64,000 nt of DNA from the NCBI GenBank assembly GCA_964036315.1, contig OZ038485.1, positions 76,196,960 through 76,260,959 on the forward strand. Reading direction: 5' to 3'. Positions 61,016-64,000 of this stretch are shown piece after piece. Every line of letters starts with the position of its first letter. The first letter of the stretch is position 1. Below the pieces are notes generated by a model. It searched no databases. It saw only the letters and a list, made by a program, of their open reading frames with translations, and had not been told where the DNA came from. A program made the position numbers and the translations under genes. Origin of the DNA: Acanthosepion esculentum (taxonomy: Eukaryota > Mollusca > Cephalopoda > Sepiida > Sepiidae).

Positions 61016-61899
61016 CTAGCCTATAAGCCACCTTTTGGGCAGACTTTAGGCTAGCTCCTGCAGAGGGTTTTTGGGCCTTTGGCCTTTTATCTTCAGAGTC
61101 CTATGTATGTAAAAGTTATAAGAATTTATAAATAATAAGATTATTTTATCTTTATTCAACACCTTAATTCAGCATAATCTGCCTTCATATATGCAACTTA
61201 TCGCCATAGTTTGTTTACATTTATTTTGCACGCAATTTTTGTTTTCTTTTAAAATCATAACTCTTTATGATCCTTTCGCATAAAGTCAGTCTTAAACGAC
61301 ATTAGGGGACCCGAACTCTATAATATTTCAAATATGTCACAATACGCATGCTAGAAAAAGAAAAAAAGACATATGAGCAACATACTATACCCACTTAAAT
61401 TTTAATTATGGTTTAATTAGATGATATCAATTACAATTGTGATGAAAAGCAAAATTAAAGTTAAACCTTTAATAAATAATTGTTTTTTTTAAACATTTCA
61501 CTGTGTTTGATATTTAAATTTAACTTTAAATGAGTTATTTATTTAAGTTTTAATTACATGTAACTACAGTAGTTACTACCTGTTACTTCAGATTGTTTAT
61601 GATTCACCAAGATTGAAAAACTGTGCTTTATTTATATAGAAGAAAATTAATTTGAAGAAAAAGCCTTTGGGCTGACTTTAAGCTAGTAAAAAATAATAAT
61701 GCTATAAATAATTGATGAATATTAATACTTTTATTGTTCTCATGATTAGCGTTTGAATGAATGTGAATGGACCAGTGAGTGAGAGGACATATTACGCATG
61801 AGCCACTGTGTTTATTCAACGTGTATGCGTAAATCCTGAGGCCAAAAACTGGACAGACTGACGGACGGATACATGTACACAGTGCTTTATTTATATAGA
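61016..61899 (-). mobile_element. Non-autonomous Helitron with both termini
   Basis: Read on the minus strand, the element starts TCTATATAAATAAAGCACTG (5' TC after an A) and ends in CTAG before a T. A hairpin just before the end pairs AGCCTAAAGTCTGCC with GGTGGCTTATAGGCT, as expected for Helitron 3' ends. No open frame and 884 bases long, so it relies on a partner RepHel. Insertion between A and T fits the family rule. Confidence 0.75.
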
Positions 61900-64000
61900 T
61901 TTATTTTTATAATCTTTTTCTTTCTTTATCATTAATTATCATTCTTGTCTATATTTTAAAGTAAAGTATTTTATAGTAATTAATCAAATTTGGGAGGAAG
62001 ACTTTATAATTTGGCATCTGTTGTTCTTCATTTTTTATAACCACATAAACCATTCTATCTGTTGGTAATGCTTGAATTAATTTACAACACTTGACAATCT
62101 CTTTCTTACGTCAATGTACATGAAACCTGAAAAAACAAATTTTATTAATTTCCATTAAGATTTTAGCTTGAAACTTTATTCTTTATATTTTGTTTAGTTT
62201 TCATTGAATATCTACTGAAAATCAAAACTTATATTATCTTTTTCCATAAAGATATTTAAATAATTATGTATACAACTAAAATACAGATACACAAAATTAT
62301 ATGGAAGCAGGTGGCTACCAAAATTAATTTCTGAGAAAAATAAAAATCAAACTTTTAAATGATAAGAGATTATGCAAAAAATATATTTCAATTGGATTCT
62401 GTGTTTTGCCGCTCATAAGAAAATGGGTCTTAAATGAAAACAAGTAACAAATAAATTTCATTCCCCTGGGTTTTTCTACCATTTAGAAAAAAAAGTTAGT
62501 ATTTAATATCTGTTCTTTATCACTTCATAGAAACAGAAATATGTTTATTTCAAATTAATATTTTAAATTTACTGCCTGTACATTCAGTTGATAACCAATA
62601 ATTCTTTTTACAAAAACTAATCAGCCTTGATCGTATAAAAGCATCACACTCTCCAAATATACATTCTTTTTATGGCTTTTTTATAGAAGTAAATTACTAG
62701 CTTAATTATTTTTCTAAAAAGATTTATTTGCTCTTTGTAAAAATCAAGAAAAATATTCAGGATAATCTTTCAACTCAGGATGTCATTATCTGTAACTGGT
62801 ACACATTTAGCACCATAAATATATTAGCCTAAGACACTTGCAAGACAATTCATTTCTTAATGGATGTCTCTCTATTTTGACTTAAACAGTTGTCATTTTT
62901 CACTTATCACAATTTAAATGTCAAAATTATGCATATTTCTTAACAATAAAATTATATAGTAACAAACTTATATTAGAAAAACCATCAATATGATATAGTA
63001 TTTTTGTATCTCATATTGATGGTTTTTCTAATATCATATTATTTTTCAAGTAGCATGATTTAAAATAAAAACTTGACTGCAGATTTTTTTTTTCTGGATT
63101 CTGTTATGCATATCCACCACAAATATATTTTTTACAAATTACCCACTGTCAAAAGGCATTGTTAATCTTTGACTACTTCCTCTATCATGCTACTTACACC
63201 GCTATAGGAATAAGGGTTGCCAGATTGAACAAGTAAGGAATCAGGCTAGATTTGAAAACCCAGCATTATTAAAGTCTGAATCAACATTTCTTTGCATGAA
63301 TAGCCAGAGTTAGACAAGTTTATTTGAAAAAGTCACCCTAAAAGTCACAAGGCAAAGTTTAGTAAAACTGAACTTTCAAAAATAGATCAACCTATCAACA
63401 CTGATTTGAACAATGTTTGCTGATTAGATTTCATCATCTAAATGGATAACACAAGTTTCCAAGGATAAAAGATACAAGTTCAAATCTTAATGGAAGTTTT
63501 TAGCAACCCTTGATGTATATTAAGCAATTATAGAATCTATGTAAAAATAACCAAAGAGTTACAATAAAAAGTAACAGAGCAACAGGATGAATGCAAAACA
63601 ATCAAATATCAATAAAAAATAACAATGACAACTGTTTAAAAATGCTTTCAAAATTTTAATTTTTCTAAATTTTAAAATTGTTAAATGTCCCTTAATTGAT
63701 ATGAATTATCATTTCTACTTTCTCTTTAACAATTTCGTTTTTTAATTTTTTAATAAAGATTGGATTTCAGTAATAAAGATGCCATTCATATTTTAACATG
63801 CTGTTGTTTATTCAGGTTTCATTTTTCTTTTTTAAGATCATGTATTACTTTTATTTAATCTTGTACTTTGTGAGGTTTGTATCTAGTACATATGGTTTGT
63901 ATATAAGAATATAATTTTATGTTATGTTGGCAAGAAAATCCTTATATTATTGCTATCTCTACTGAAATATATTTTTCTCTCTCTTCCATAATGTTGCTGA
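61900..64000. other. Flank or last intron, AT-rich
   Basis: Apart from the hairpin at 62970-63034, nothing is recognised. No exon matching sialin TM12 was seen. Confidence 0.5.
62970..63034. repeat. Perfect 24-bp inverted repeat, 17-base loop
   Basis: 62970-62993 and 63011-63034 are exact reverse complements (ATATTAGAAAAACCATCAAT then ATGA). Confidence 0.92.

Overview
The window is AT-rich animal genomic DNA that looks molluscan, most likely a cephalopod. The grounds are a spliced gene with introns of 1.4 to 13.7 kb, very dense dinucleotide microsatellites, several tRNA- and 5S-derived SINE-like repeats, and decayed Penelope-like, mariner/Tc1, LINE and Helitron copies. The cephalopod assignment is inference from repeat style; the metazoan assignment is firm. 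There are no bacterial features, and most open frames in the window are microsatellite or chance frames.

The only host gene I can support is on the + strand. It is an SLC17-family organic anion transporter, closest to sialin (SLC17A5). Eight coding exons lie at 5463-5608, 11083-11170, 15738-15827, 19392-19525, 28178-28327, 41991-42123, 54633-54778 and 56142-56234. All phases are compatible, giving 980 coding bases, about 326 codons, without a stop. They cover transmembrane segments 3 to 11 of the 12-segment fold. The exons for TM1-2 (with the start codon) and for TM12 (with the stop) were not found and probably lie outside the window. Seven of the eight exons end in a GT donor; the exon ending at 19525 appears to use a GC donor.

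Everything else is intron or flank filled with repeats. By region: 1-5.4 kb, a LINE RT fragment, a 5S-derived SINE and a dispersed repeat copy. 5.7-11 kb, a mariner wreck, a perfect 69-bp inverted repeat, a second dispersed repeat copy, a second 5S SINE and a second LINE fragment. 11-19 kb, a tRNA-type SINE and a Tc1/mariner element carrying a nested SINE dimer. 20.9-22.6 kb, a R2-like LINE 3' half. 26.2-26.6 kb, a foldback with a tRNA-like centre. 30.9-32.2 kb, a 72-bp hairpin and a complete-ended, deleted mariner. 35.7-44.1 kb, three Penelope-like fragments, one with a GIY-YIG remnant, plus a 58-codon open block with splice-like borders. 44.8-54.2 kb, mariner, MITE, LINE and Tc1 remains. 57-62 kb, hammerhead-like motifs and two Helitron-type elements.

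The structurally most unusual theme is the number of long near-perfect inverted repeats with short spacers in transcribed introns (7.2, 26.2, 30.9, 43.1, 46.4 and 63.0 kb). If transcribed with the gene they would form double-stranded RNA, which matters in a lineage known for heavy A-to-I editing. That functional reading is inference. I did not find convincing evidence of a wholly new system.
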